Part shown: positions 23,074-31,671 of the stretch, in pieces
Numbering within the stretch: the stretch's first letter is position 1
Layout: each line of letters begins with the position of its first letter
DNA from: Elusimicrobiota bacterium
GTDB taxonomy: Bacteria > Elusimicrobiota > Elusimicrobia > Elusimicrobiales > UBA9959
DNA: 37,605 nucleotides
NCBI GenBank assembly: GCA_030639665.1
Contig: DAOWCC010000002.1
Coordinates: 1-37,605 of the forward strand
Direction of reading: 5' to 3'
The notes under the pieces: model-generated
What the model saw: the letters and a program-made list of their open reading frames with translations, nothing else
Databases searched by the model: none
What the model was told of the DNA's origin: nothing
Translations under genes and position numbers: made by a program

Positions 23074-23486
23074 AACAATATATCAAATTCCATCAGACAT
23101 TACCTTATGTCGGGTGGGTCCGCCCTTTCTGGGCGAGATCTCGCCAATGGCAGTTGCCAATGGCGGATAATTCGGCTGTACCTTAATTTGGGTTGGGCGG
23201 GAACTATTCTCTGAAAAAAGTTAAAGAGGTTGGTAAATATTAAGCGGGTGGCAGTAAGATTTGCCGAGCAGGGATGTTCGGAACCCGACTTATAACATGC
23301 AGGAGGGTGGGTGGACTGGGCTTTCAAAGGACTGCTACGGACACAAGTTCTCGAGTTGCTATCTTGCAGTGAGACGAAAGGGCGCAGTACTAAGCGACCC
23401 TGGTCTTGCATGTAAATACACCTGCCATGACTCAATAAACTGTGTAGACCCCGGTCCCAAAGGTAAATATCGAAAAACCTCTAATC
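23074..23486 (-). repeat. Intergenic repeat element, copy B (minus orientation)
   Basis: Read on the minus strand, copy B starts with ATTAGAGG and ATATTTACCTTTGGGACC, contains the 19-bp block shared with copy A (23381-23399 on plus), then GCAAATCTTACTGCCA, the CCCAACCC...AATTAAGGTAC...CCGAATTA core (to 23197), an extra GC-rich hairpin segment, CATAAGG, and the 30-bp box ending in GAATTTGATATATTGTT (23074-23104). It lies directly upstream of the gene at 22430-23023. Confidence 0.85.
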
Positions 23487-23556
23487 ACTGAAGAAAATTT
23501 ACTAACAGAACCCGCCCTAACCAAAACCTTTGCCAGCCTAATCTCAGTAAACATAA

Positions 23557-23590
23557 AAAAAGCGGCCAAATTATATTTGAGCCGCTTTTT
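23557..23590. terminator. Bidirectional terminator downstream of the atp operon
   Basis: AAAAAGCGGC (23557-23566) and GCCGCTTTTT (23581-23590) form a 10-bp stem. On the minus strand the GC stem is followed by a run of T, as expected for the end of the atpC transcript. Confidence 0.8.
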
Positions 23591-23656
23591 GATTTTAAAA
23601 CTATCTCACAATTTTTTAGCTGCCAAGCTGCCAAACTGTCGAGCTGATTACTGATG

Positions 23657-24088
23657 TTACTTCTTTCTTCGACGCTGCTTGCCTTTTATTTCCAAGGCTT
23701 TGATTCTCAATGAACTGCGTCTTAACGCGGCATTAGCGGCATCCAAATCTATGTCCGCGCCTTTCGCCAAAAGAGCATCTTTAGCTTTTTGATATTCCTG
23801 GCGGGCTGTTTCCTCATCTATTTCTTTTGTAAGCTCCGCGCCCTCGGCAAGAACTATAACTTTATTTTTATCAACTTGCGCGAAACCACCCAAAATGGCA
23901 AACATCTCTTCTCCCTCTTCAGAGGAATATCTCAAAAAACCGTCTTTAAGCTGAACAACAAATGAAATATGACCTGGCAATATTCCCATCTCGCCTTCGG
24001 ATGCGGGAAGAGCGACAAAATCAACTTTCCCCTCAGAAAGATAAACCTTTTCAGGAGTCACTATGCTTAATATTATTTTTTCTTTCAT
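23657..24088 (-). CDS. atpC: F-type ATP synthase epsilon subunit
   Basis: Epsilon is part of the central stalk and couples and regulates F1. The 143-aa protein has the N-terminal beta sandwich (LSIVTPEKVYLSEGKVDFVALPASEGEMGILPGH, a family hallmark) and the C-terminal two-helix domain (ELTKEIDEETARQEYQKAKDAL, NAALRRSSLRIKALE), ending in a basic tail. It is the last gene of the atp operon, 14 bp behind atpD, and is followed by an intrinsic terminator. Confidence 0.96.
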   Translation of the reverse strand: MKEKIILSIVTPEKVYLSEGKVDFVALPASEGEMGILPGHISFVVQLKDGFLRYSSEEGEEMFAILGGFAQVDKNKVIVLAEGAELTKEIDEETARQEYQKAKDALLAKGADIDLDAANAALRRSSLRIKALEIKGKQRRRKK

Positions 24089-24102
24089 AATTTCAGCTCA
24101 AA

Positions 24103-25527
24103 TTAAACAGCTTCTTTCGCGGCCTTTTCTTTAACTTCTTCTATTGAACCGGCCATATAGAAAGCCTGCTCGGGAATATCATCCAATTTACCGTCAAGAA
24201 TTTCCTTAAAACCGCTTATTGTTTCTTTAAGCGTGACATATTTACCTTTCATACCGGTAAACTGCTCAGCAACAAAGAAAGGCTGTGAAAGAAATTTCTG
24301 AATTTTTCTGGCTCTATTAACCGCAAGCTTATCATCATCAGAAAGCTCATCCATTCCGAGAATGGCTATTATATCCTGCAATTCTTTATACCGCTGAAGA
24401 ACTTTTTGTACGCTTCTTGCTGTATTATAATGCTCATCACCCAAAACCAAGGGATCTAATATTCTGGAAGTGGAATCTAAAGGATCCACGGCCGGATAAA
24501 TCGCTATTTCAACCAAACTTCTTGAAAGAACGATTGTGGCATCAAGATGAGTAAAAATATTGGCGACACCCGGATCAGTTAAATCGTCAGCCGGAACATA
24601 AACCGCCTGAATGGATGTAATGGAACCTTTTTTAGTGGAAGTTATTCTTTCCTGAAGCCAGCCGATTTCAGTTGTAAGAGTTGGCTGATAGCCTACGGCC
24701 GACGGCATTCTGCCGAGCAAAGCCGAAACTTCACTATTGGCCAAAACATATCTGAAAACATTATCCACAAACAGAAGAACATCTTTTCCTTCTTTATCTC
24801 TAAAATGCTCAGCCTGAGTTAAAGCGGTTAAAGCCACTCTGGCGCGGGCGCCGGGAGGTTCATTCATCTGGCCATAAACCAAAGCTGTTTTTGAAAGCAC
24901 GCTTGTGCCGTCGGAGAGTTTGGACTCCTGCATTTCTCTCCACAAATCATTACCTTCTCTTGAACGTTCTCCCACTCCGCCGAACACTGAAAATCCGCTA
25001 TGCTGACGGGCGACATTATTGATTAATTCCATTATGACAACAGTCTTGCCCACGCCCGCTCCGCCGAAGAGTCCGACTTTTCCGCCTTTCATAAAAGGGG
25101 CGAGCAAATCTATAACTTTAATGCCGGTTTCAAATATTTCAGCTTCCGTTCTTTGTTCCGTTAATGGCGGCGGCTCTCTGTGAATGGGAAGAAAGTCTTT
25201 GCTTTCTATCGGACCGCGATAATCTTTGGGATGGCCTAAAACATCCATAATTCTGCCCAAACACGCTTTACCGACAGGCACTGTGATAGGAGCGCCCGTA
25301 TCTACAACTTCAAGCCCTTTGCTTAAGCCCTGAGTGGAACCGAGTGTTATGGCTCTGACAATATTGTCTCCAAGATGTTGCGCCACTTCCGCGACAAGAA
25401 TTTGGTCTTTCTTATTTTCGTCTTTGTATTTTACTTCAAGAGCGTGATAAATATTCGGTAATTTTCCGGGTTTAAATTCAACATCCACGACCGAACCTAT
25501 AATTTGCACAAGTTTTCCAGTATTCAT
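24103..25527 (-). CDS. atpD: F-type ATP synthase beta subunit
   Basis: The beta subunit carries the catalytic site of F1. The start at 25527 (MNTGKLVQIIGSVVDVEF) is favoured because a GAGG lies about 8 nt upstream; an upstream in-frame ATG at 25548 would add seven residues. The 474-aa protein shows Walker A GGAGVGKTVV, the Glu switch in GVGERSREGND, Walker B VLLFVDNVFR and the ASALLGRMPSAVGYQPTL-type block (here VSALLGRMPSAVGYQ). The C-terminal DELSDDDKL is the DELSEED lever. All catalytic motifs are intact. Confidence 0.97.
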   Translation of the reverse strand: MNTGKLVQIIGSVVDVEFKPGKLPNIYHALEVKYKDENKKDQILVAEVAQHLGDNIVRAITLGSTQGLSKGLEVVDTGAPITVPVGKACLGRIMDVLGHPKDYRGPIESKDFLPIHREPPPLTEQRTEAEIFETGIKVIDLLAPFMKGGKVGLFGGAGVGKTVVIMELINNVARQHSGFSVFGGVGERSREGNDLWREMQESKLSDGTSVLSKTALVYGQMNEPPGARARVALTALTQAEHFRDKEGKDVLLFVDNVFRYVLANSEVSALLGRMPSAVGYQPTLTTEIGWLQERITSTKKGSITSIQAVYVPADDLTDPGVANIFTHLDATIVLSRSLVEIAIYPAVDPLDSTSRILDPLVLGDEHYNTARSVQKVLQRYKELQDIIAILGMDELSDDDKLAVNRARKIQKFLSQPFFVAEQFTGMKGKYVTLKETISGFKEILDGKLDDIPEQAFYMAGSIEEVKEKAAKEAV

Positions 25528-25558
25528 AATCGATTCCTCATTTTTCATATTCTATGCC

Positions 25559-26461
25559 CTATCCTTCGAGCGCTCCCGCTCCGGCCACGATTTCATTAAG
25601 TTCCGTGGTTATCATGGTTTGCCTGGTTTTATTGAGTTTAAGGGTTAAATCCTCAATAATATCGGAAGCATTTCCACTGGCAGCCTCCATGGCATTCATT
25701 CTGGCCGCGAGTTCCGCGGCTTGAGACTCAAGTAAAATTTTAAAAATCTGAGCTTTTATATATCTCGGCAGAAGAGAGGACAAGAGTAATTCCTTTGCCG
25801 GTTCAAAATCAAAATCACTAAATTTATTTTTAGCCGCTTCATCGCCGGTTTTCATAAAATGGCGCTTAAGAGGAAGAAACTTATTGCGAATTATTTCCTG
25901 CGACATCATGGATTTAAATCTATTATAAATGATGGTTACGCTATCGGCTTCTTTTTCATAAAGTTTAAAAAGATTGTCCGTCACAAGTTTTGCATGAGCA
26001 TAACTGGCTTTGGGAAAAATTCCAACCAATTCATAGGCTATGGATAAATTCAAGCCCTTTAGCCTCTTGAAAAAATCCCGTCCTTTTCTGCCCACAGCTA
26101 TAACTTTAATCTCTCTGTCTTTATTCTCTTTCAGCCAAATAACGGCGCGCTTGAGAACATTAACATTAAAAGAGCCGCAAAGGCCTTTATCCGAAGTTAT
26201 AACTATAAGAACACTTACATTGGATTCTTCATGTTTTTCAAACAATTTGAAAGCGGGAGAATGTCTAAAATCTTCTTCGCCCATTTCCGTATATAAATTT
26301 TTTATGGCCTCTTCCATTTTATCGGCGAAAGGCCGGGAATTCAGAATTTTATTCTGCGCCTTTTTAATACGCGCGGCCGCGACCATTTTCATGGCATAAG
26401 TTATCTGCTTTATGCTTTTAACGGATGAAATATGTCTTCGTATATCTCTTAAAGATGCCAT
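25559..26461 (-). CDS. atpG: F-type ATP synthase gamma subunit
   Basis: Gamma forms the rotating central stalk of F1. The 300-aa protein starts MASLRDIRRHISSVKSIKQIT, followed by AMKMVAAARIKKAQ, the canonical N-terminal coiled coil. It has the SDKGLCGSFNVNV block and ends with RMNAMEAASGNASDIIEDLTLKLNKTRQ plus the conserved ITTELNEIVAGAGAL tail. The gene lies 3 bp behind the inserted epimerase gene instead of directly behind atpA, and 31 bp before atpD. Confidence 0.97.
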   Translation of the reverse strand: MASLRDIRRHISSVKSIKQITYAMKMVAAARIKKAQNKILNSRPFADKMEEAIKNLYTEMGEEDFRHSPAFKLFEKHEESNVSVLIVITSDKGLCGSFNVNVLKRAVIWLKENKDREIKVIAVGRKGRDFFKRLKGLNLSIAYELVGIFPKASYAHAKLVTDNLFKLYEKEADSVTIIYNRFKSMMSQEIIRNKFLPLKRHFMKTGDEAAKNKFSDFDFEPAKELLLSSLLPRYIKAQIFKILLESQAAELAARMNAMEAASGNASDIIEDLTLKLNKTRQTMITTELNEIVAGAGALEG

Positions 26462-26464
26462 GTT

Positions 26465-27382
26465 TTATTTTTCACCTTCCAAGGTTTTAACATAATCTTT
26501 AATTCCGCATTCAATATCCCATTCGGGGCGATAATTAATATGAGCTTTCGCCTGCCTTAAATCGGCTTGCGTTTTATTCTGATAAAAATCATAAGGATTA
26601 TCAAAATATTCGGGAGCCAAATCTTTTCCCATGGCGGAATTTAAACATTCTATGACTTTATTGAAATTCTCAGGCTTTCCCGAAGCGGCATTGCAAATGC
26701 AAAATTTTCCGGCGTCAAGAGCGTTTAAATTGGCCCTGACAATATCCTTAACATAAACAAAATCTCTCATCTGTTCGCCGAATTTGAAAATTCTGGGCCG
26801 TTTGTTTTCTTTCATTTGAAGATAAAGCTGATACATCATGCTGGCAAACTTGCCTTTATGAAATTCTCTAGGGCCATAAACATTAAAATATCTCAAACCC
26901 ACAAGCGAAACATCTTTATGGCTCTCGGCAAATTGCGCCGCCACATTATCCATAATAACTTTTGAAAAACCGTAGACATTTTCAGGCGTTAAATCCTGGT
27001 CTTCATGCATGGGACAATTGCCATTGCCGTAAACCGCCGCCGAAGAGGCATAAACTATGGTTTTTATATCGTATCTGAGAGCATAGTTTAAAACGCTTCT
27101 AAAACCGTCAACATTTATTCTCATCATTTCTTTCTGGTCCATCACCGTGGTATCGGTTATGGCCGCTTCATGAAAGATAGCGTCGACTTTTCCGGCTTTT
27201 TCATGCCAAGAGTCATTTACGATATCATCGGCAATAATATCGCCTTTAAAGCCGATAAGGTTTTTAAAATCTCCCGATGAAAAATTATCAACAATAACAA
27301 CTTTGGCCTTTCTCTCCTCTTCAAGAGCGAAAGCTATATTGCTGCCTATAAATCCGGCTCCGCCGGTTACAAGATATCGCAT
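26465..27382 (-). CDS. hldD: NAD-dependent epimerase, ADP-glycero-manno-heptose 6-epimerase-like
   Basis: This 305-aa extended short-chain dehydrogenase has the NAD(P)-binding GGAGFIGS (residues 7-14), VDNFSSGDFKNL, YASSAAVYG (111-119) and the catalytic Y137-x-x-x-K141. The segments FHEAAITDTT, RYFNVYGPREFHKGKFASM and KTQADLRQAKAHINYRPEWDIECGI match ADP-L-glycero-D-manno-heptose 6-epimerase (HldD/RfaD) better than generic GalE. That enzyme makes the heptose precursor of LPS core. The gene sits between atpA (1 bp gap) and atpG (3 bp gap), so it is co-translated with the ATP synthase, an unusual location. Another nucleotide-sugar epimerase is the alternative. Confidence 0.75.
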   Translation of the reverse strand: MRYLVTGGAGFIGSNIAFALEEERKAKVVIVDNFSSGDFKNLIGFKGDIIADDIVNDSWHEKAGKVDAIFHEAAITDTTVMDQKEMMRINVDGFRSVLNYALRYDIKTIVYASSAAVYGNGNCPMHEDQDLTPENVYGFSKVIMDNVAAQFAESHKDVSLVGLRYFNVYGPREFHKGKFASMMYQLYLQMKENKRPRIFKFGEQMRDFVYVKDIVRANLNALDAGKFCICNAASGKPENFNKVIECLNSAMGKDLAPEYFDNPYDFYQNKTQADLRQAKAHINYRPEWDIECGIKDYVKTLEGEK

Positions 27383-27383
27383 A

Positions 27384-28898
27384 TTAGATAAAATCCTTTT
27401 TGAATTCCGTTATAACGGATATAAGCTTTTCTTTAAGTTCATCGGTTATAACTTTCTTTTCATTCAGTTCTTTTTCAAGTTCGGAATGTTTGCTTTCAAT
27501 AAAACTGAATAAGTCAGTTTCAAATTTCTTTATCTTGGTAGTTTCAATATCATCAAGATAGCCGTTTGTTCCGGCAAAAATAATCACAACCTGATGAGCG
27601 GCGCTCATAGGCTGATACTGGTCTTGTTTAAGCAATTCGACAAGCTTTTCTCCTCTCAAAATCTGCTGTTGGCTGCTTTTATCCAAATCGGAGCCGAATT
27701 GCGCGAAGGCCGCGAGTTCATTATACTGAGCTAGTTCCAAACGAAGCTTTCCGGCAACTTGCCTCATGGCTTTTATTTGAGCCGCTCCGCCCACTCTGGA
27801 AACCGATATTCCCGCGTTCACGGCGGGCCGGATACCTGAATGGAAAAGACTGCTTTCAAGATAAATCTGTCCGTCCGTAATGGAAATAACATTGGTGGGA
27901 ATATAAGCGGTAACATCATTAGCCTGCGTTTCAATTATCGGTAAAGCGGTTAAAGAGCCTCCGCCGTTTTTCTCGGATAATTTACACGCCCTTTCAAGAA
28001 GTCTTGAATGAAGATAAAAAACATCTCCCGGATATGCTTCTCTGCCCGGAGGTCTTCTGAGCAATAATGACATCTGTCTATAAGCCTGAGCGTGTTTGGA
28101 TAAATCGTCATAAACAGCCAAGGCATGCTTGCCATTCCATAATAATTCTTCACCGATGGTACAAGCGGTATAAGGCGCGAGATATAATAAACTGGCGGGC
28201 TCGGACGCCGTGGCAGAAACAATAATGGAATATTCCATCGCGCCCGCATCTTCCAATGTCTTAACAATTCTGGCAACGGTGGACTCTTTCTGGCCTATGG
28301 CCACATAAATACAAATTGGTCTTGTAGCTTCGGGCTCTTTCTTTTGGTTTATAATAGCGTCAATGGCGACAGCTGTTTTTCCGGTTTGCCTATCGCCGAT
28401 AATAAGCTCTCTTTGGCCGCGGCCTATCGGTATCATGGCATCTATGGCTTTTAAGCCGGTATTAAGAGATTGGGTAACGGGAGCTCTTTCAACCACGCCC
28501 GGCGCTATAACTTCAACGGGTCTTCTCTTTTTGGCGTTAATCGGACCCTTGCCGTCGATAGGTCTGCCTAAAGCGTCAACGACTCTGCCTATAAGCTCGG
28601 GGCCGACGGGAATATCCATAACCCTATTGGTTCTTTTAACTTTATCACCTTCTTTAATTTTGGTATCGGGGCCCATGATAACACAACCGACATTTTGATA
28701 TTCAAGATTTAAAATCATGCCGAAAACACCGCTTTCAAATTCCACAAGCTCGCCCATAAGAGCGTTTTTCAAACCGTAAATCCGGGCTATGCCGTCTCCA
28801 ACCTGTAGGACTTGTCCCACTTCCCCCGTTTCGGCGTCGGGAACAAATTTTTCAATTCTAGTTTTTATAATATCGGTTATTTCTTCGGGCCTAATCAT
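27384..28898 (-). CDS. atpA: F-type ATP synthase alpha subunit
   Basis: Alpha is the non-catalytic nucleotide-binding subunit of the F1 hexamer. The ATG at 28898 (MIRPEEITDIIKTRIEKF) has an AAGGTGG Shine-Dalgarno a few bases upstream, so it is preferred to the GTG at 28907. The 504-aa protein shows VGDGIARIYGL, Walker A GDRQTGKTAVAIDAI, the ALAVYDDLSKHAQAYRQMSLLLRRPPGREAYPGD-type core and the SVSRVGGAAQIKAM motif. No truncation is seen. Confidence 0.97.
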   Translation of the reverse strand: MIRPEEITDIIKTRIEKFVPDAETGEVGQVLQVGDGIARIYGLKNALMGELVEFESGVFGMILNLEYQNVGCVIMGPDTKIKEGDKVKRTNRVMDIPVGPELIGRVVDALGRPIDGKGPINAKKRRPVEVIAPGVVERAPVTQSLNTGLKAIDAMIPIGRGQRELIIGDRQTGKTAVAIDAIINQKKEPEATRPICIYVAIGQKESTVARIVKTLEDAGAMEYSIIVSATASEPASLLYLAPYTACTIGEELLWNGKHALAVYDDLSKHAQAYRQMSLLLRRPPGREAYPGDVFYLHSRLLERACKLSEKNGGGSLTALPIIETQANDVTAYIPTNVISITDGQIYLESSLFHSGIRPAVNAGISVSRVGGAAQIKAMRQVAGKLRLELAQYNELAAFAQFGSDLDKSSQQQILRGEKLVELLKQDQYQPMSAAHQVVIIFAGTNGYLDDIETTKIKKFETDLFSFIESKHSELEKELNEKKVITDELKEKLISVITEFKKDFI

Positions 28899-28935
28899 AT
28901 TATCCACCTTGTCTGTTAGCTATTCGCCAAATAAA

Positions 28936-29484
28936 TTAGTTAAGTATTTCCTTTTTGAGTTTATTAATTCTTCCGTTTAAACTCGCGTCAACAAATAAAT
29001 CGTCCATTTTAATTTTAATGCCGCCGATAATGGCTTCGTCAATACTTTGAGAAAGCATTACTTTCTTGTCTATTATCGCGCCTAAAGCCTTTTCAAGCTT
29101 TTCAATCTCCGCCTCATCAATCTTGGTCTTGGAAGAAGCCAAAGCTCTGACTATGCCGGCATATCCGTCGACTATGCGCCCGGCCTCTTCAATTATGGCG
29201 CTTATCAAATAAAATCTATTTTCTTTAAGCAATAATTCAATAAAACCGGGGCAATTCCCGCTTAAATCAAATTTCGCTTTTCTGAAAATTTCCACCTTGC
29301 CGTCAAAAGGCAAAGCGGGATGAAGAAGAAATTTTTCAATAGGCTTAATTTCTTCTTGCAACCTAGTCAATTGGCTTACTTGCTCTCTGGCGGTCTTTTC
29401 GGTTTTCGCTAAATAGTCCAAACCGTCAAGATTTAAATACGCTCTCGCGTAACGCACGGCAAGAATTCTATCTGATGAATTCAT
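28936..29484 (-). CDS. atpH: F-type ATP synthase delta subunit
   Basis: Delta (OSCP) joins the peripheral stalk to the top of F1. The 182-aa protein begins with the ILAVRYARAYLNL helix expected in this family, has the middle KFDLSGNCPGFIELLLKENRFYLI region, and the C-terminal VMLSQSIDEAIIGGIKIKMDDLFVDASLNGRINKL block, which is the family signature. It follows atpF by 4 bp in normal order. Confidence 0.95.
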   Translation of the reverse strand: MNSSDRILAVRYARAYLNLDGLDYLAKTEKTAREQVSQLTRLQEEIKPIEKFLLHPALPFDGKVEIFRKAKFDLSGNCPGFIELLLKENRFYLISAIIEEAGRIVDGYAGIVRALASSKTKIDEAEIEKLEKALGAIIDKKVMLSQSIDEAIIGGIKIKMDDLFVDASLNGRINKLKKEILN

Positions 29485-29488
29485 AATG

Positions 29489-29998
29489 TCAATTCTTTAA
29501 AGTTTTTCCGCTTTCAATATCATCTATCAAATCCGCGACTATCGTTTTATTAATATTCGCGTCTACGCTTTTTTTAAGAACTTTTTCCGCAGCCTTAAGA
29601 GAAATTTCCGCGATATCATTTTTCAATTCTTTCGCGAGCTTATCTTTTTCGGCGCTTAGCGCTTTTCTTGAATTTTCAAGAAGTTTTTGAGCATTGTCGC
29701 GCGCTTCGCCTAATATCTTATCTCTTTGCTTCTGGCCTTCTTTCCGCGCTTCGTCAAGCTTTAAACCCACATTTTTCTTAAGATCGGAAAGCTTTTCATC
29801 CAGGTTTTGTCTTATTAACTCAGCTTCTTCCCTATCTTTTTGGGCGGTCTCTCTTTCAAGACGAAGATTATTTTCCCTATCTTCAATAGCTTGAATAAGA
29901 GGCTTCCAAGCCATTTTGGAAAGTAAAATAAGTAAAATAATGAATATGGATATAGTCCAAAACATCAAACCAAATTCAGGTTTAACCAAAGCTTCCAT
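29489..29998 (-). CDS. atpF: F-type ATP synthase subunit b
   Basis: Subunit b forms the peripheral stalk. The 169-aa protein has a single N-terminal membrane helix (about residues 8-26, LMFWTISIFIILLILLSKM) followed by MAWKPLIQAIEDRENNLRLE and a long charged coiled coil, rich in Ala, Glu and Lys, to the C-terminus. Position between atpE and atpH agrees. Only one b-type gene is present. Confidence 0.95.
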   Translation of the reverse strand: MEALVKPEFGLMFWTISIFIILLILLSKMAWKPLIQAIEDRENNLRLERETAQKDREEAELIRQNLDEKLSDLKKNVGLKLDEARKEGQKQRDKILGEARDNAQKLLENSRKALSAEKDKLAKELKNDIAEISLKAAEKVLKKSVDANINKTIVADLIDDIESGKTLKN

Positions 29999-30092
29999 AA
30001 AATCTCCTTAAACTACAATATAAAGAGCGGAGTCAGAAAGGCCGCGCCATTAATTACCCGGCGGACCCTCCATTCTCTGCAATCTTTATAAA

Positions 30093-30386
30093 TTATTTAT
30101 GCGCTTCAACAGCGGTATTATGATCCGCGCTCGGTTGTTTGGGTCCACTGAAATTCATGGCTATAAGCAAACAAATAACGAGAGCAAAAAATCCCAAACC
30201 TTCGATTAAAGCCGCGGCAATAATCATTGAAGTTCTTATGGCTCCGCCCGCTTCAGGCTGGCGAGCTGTTCCTTCCATGGCGCTGGCAGCCAATTGGCCT
30301 ATGCCTTTCGCCGCTCCCATCAAAACAATTCCGGCTCCGAGTCCGGCTCCAAGATAACCCATTCCAAGATATAACATATCGTTCAT
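30093..30386 (-). CDS. atpE: F-type ATP synthase subunit c
   Basis: Subunit c forms the membrane rotor ring. The 97-aa protein has two hydrophobic helices joined by the polar ARQPEA loop (41-46) and an ion-binding carboxylate, E62, in IEGLGFFALVICLL. Q31 is present in helix 1, but the residue after E62 is glycine rather than the Ser/Thr seen in Na+-binding rings, so proton coupling is more likely. It is longer than many c subunits by a polar tail (SGPKQPSADHNTAVEAHK). The first helix has the Gly-rich GYLGAGLGAGIVLMGAAKGIG packing motif. Confidence 0.96.
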   Translation of the reverse strand: MNDMLYLGMGYLGAGLGAGIVLMGAAKGIGQLAASAMEGTARQPEAGGAIRTSMIIAAALIEGLGFFALVICLLIAMNFSGPKQPSADHNTAVEAHK

Positions 30387-30414
30387 ACTATTTCTCCTTT
30401 CGTTCAGTTTTCTG

Positions 30415-30467
30415 CCATTACTTCTTCGGCGGACCCGCCAACAGCCTGCCCGCCAAAGTTGTAATGG
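30415..30467. repeat. GC-rich hairpin between atpE and atpB
   Basis: CCATTAC (30415-30421) pairs with GTAATGG (30461-30467), and inside lie GGCGG (30428-30432) and CCGCC (30450-30454). It lies in the unusually long 255-bp gap between atpB and atpE (30387-30641), which has no gene. The GGCGGACCC motif also occurs at 30060-30068 and, reverse complemented, at 23116-23124. Confidence 0.65.
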
Positions 30468-30641
30468 AGGGCTTTAGTGGCGGGAAGATTGAGGTTAAGA
30501 ACAAAAAAACCAAACCTCATTTAAAATTCCGCTTTAATTTTCAAAAATCTATTGCACTTCATTAACATCTCTTCATTGTTCAGTTTAAGAAACTTCTTAA
30601 AACTCTCTCAACTCAATCTCGGCCTTAATCTTAACCTGCCG

Positions 30642-31406
30642 TTAATGAGGATTCATCGCTCCACCGACAAAAATTGCCGTTAAAAAAGTAAAAATATACG
30701 CCTGCAAACAAGACACAAAAAGTTCAAGCAAAGAAACAAATAAAATCATAACTACGCTGACCGGAGCGGTAACGCCCAAACCAAGCAATGGATTAATGGC
30801 TCCAAACATAAAAATCAAACCCATAAAAGAGAGAATAACAATATGTCCGGCTATCATATTGGCAAATAAACGAATACAAAGAGCAAAAGACTTGGTTATG
30901 AGCCCGATTACTTCAATTGGAAAAAGCAAAGGAAAAAGCCAAACGGGAACACCCGCTGGAACTATATGCTTTATATAATTTGAAAACCCTTGTTCTCTGA
31001 TGCCCGCAAAATTTATAAATACAAATGTGGTAAGCGCCATAGCTCCCGTTACGGCTATATTGCCGGTGGCGGTGGCGCCGAAAGGAACCATGCCCAATAA
31101 ATTACATATCAGAATGAAAAAAAACAATGTGGCAAAGTATGGAAGATATTTAATTCCGCCTTGACCCAAATTGGGAATGACAATATCATCGCGAATAAAA
31201 AGGAATATGGCTTCAAGCGCGGTTTTAAACGGCATGAGTTTGGAACTTTTGATTCTTATTATAAGAGGAAAAAAGACAAGCATTATCAAAGCCGCGATAA
31301 TCATCATTAGCAAGTGCTTGCTTAAAGGAAGCTGTAGGGGCCCGAGGTTTACCCAATTCCAAGCATGGTCTATTATATGATGTTCAAGAATCTCTTTGAG
31401 GTCCAT
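30642..31406 (-). CDS. atpB: F-type ATP synthase subunit a
   Basis: Subunit a contains the two half-channels for ions beside the c ring. The 254-aa protein has five to six membrane helices and the essential arginine in SFALCIRLFANMIAGHIV, the family signature. The C-terminal SLLELFVSCLQAYIFTFLTAIFV helix carries the conserved Glu and Gln. Its start overlaps the upstream atpI-like gene by 23 bp and no clear Shine-Dalgarno is seen, so translational coupling is likely. Confidence 0.95.
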   Translation of the reverse strand: MDLKEILEHHIIDHAWNWVNLGPLQLPLSKHLLMMIIAALIMLVFFPLIIRIKSSKLMPFKTALEAIFLFIRDDIVIPNLGQGGIKYLPYFATLFFFILICNLLGMVPFGATATGNIAVTGAMALTTFVFINFAGIREQGFSNYIKHIVPAGVPVWLFPLLFPIEVIGLITKSFALCIRLFANMIAGHIVILSFMGLIFMFGAINPLLGLGVTAPVSVVMILFVSLLELFVSCLQAYIFTFLTAIFVGGAMNPH

Positions 31407-31671
31407 TTTTTTTAATAGGTTTTAATTCAAAAATAAATTGTGAAAATATTAAACTTAACGCAAAAGGCACTATCATTATACTATTTTTATATTTTAAGTA
31501 AACGACCGCCGCCACAAGGAAAACAAGCCTGTAAAATATTCCCAGAAGCCAGACGGAATAAAAAATCTTATCGGATTTATTTATCGCGAATTTAAGCGAA
31601 ATTCTTGATATCAAGCCGTTAAAAACTCCGAAAACAATACCCGTCAATATATAATTAAACATCCCCATCAT
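31384..31671 (-). CDS. ATP synthase-associated small membrane protein, AtpI-like
   Basis: This 95-aa protein has three to four predicted membrane helices (NYILTGIVFGVFNGLIS, KIFYSVWLLGIFYRLVFLVAAVVYL, IVPFALSLIFSQFIF), the size and layout of ATP synthase subunit I proteins that assist c-ring assembly. Similarity is only at the level of topology and location. It overlaps atpZ upstream by 17 bp and atpB downstream by 23 bp. The start could be any of three nearby ATG codons (31671, 31668 or 31662). Confidence 0.72.
   Translation of the reverse strand: MMGMFNYILTGIVFGVFNGLISRISLKFAINKSDKIFYSVWLLGIFYRLVFLVAAVVYLKYKNSIMIVPFALSLIFSQFIFELKPIKKNGPQRDS

Noticed and set aside
30093..30386. Sodium-coupled c ring because of Q31
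   Set aside because: The residue after E62 is glycine, without the Ser/Thr that completes a Na+ site, and Gln at this position is also common in proton-driven rings.
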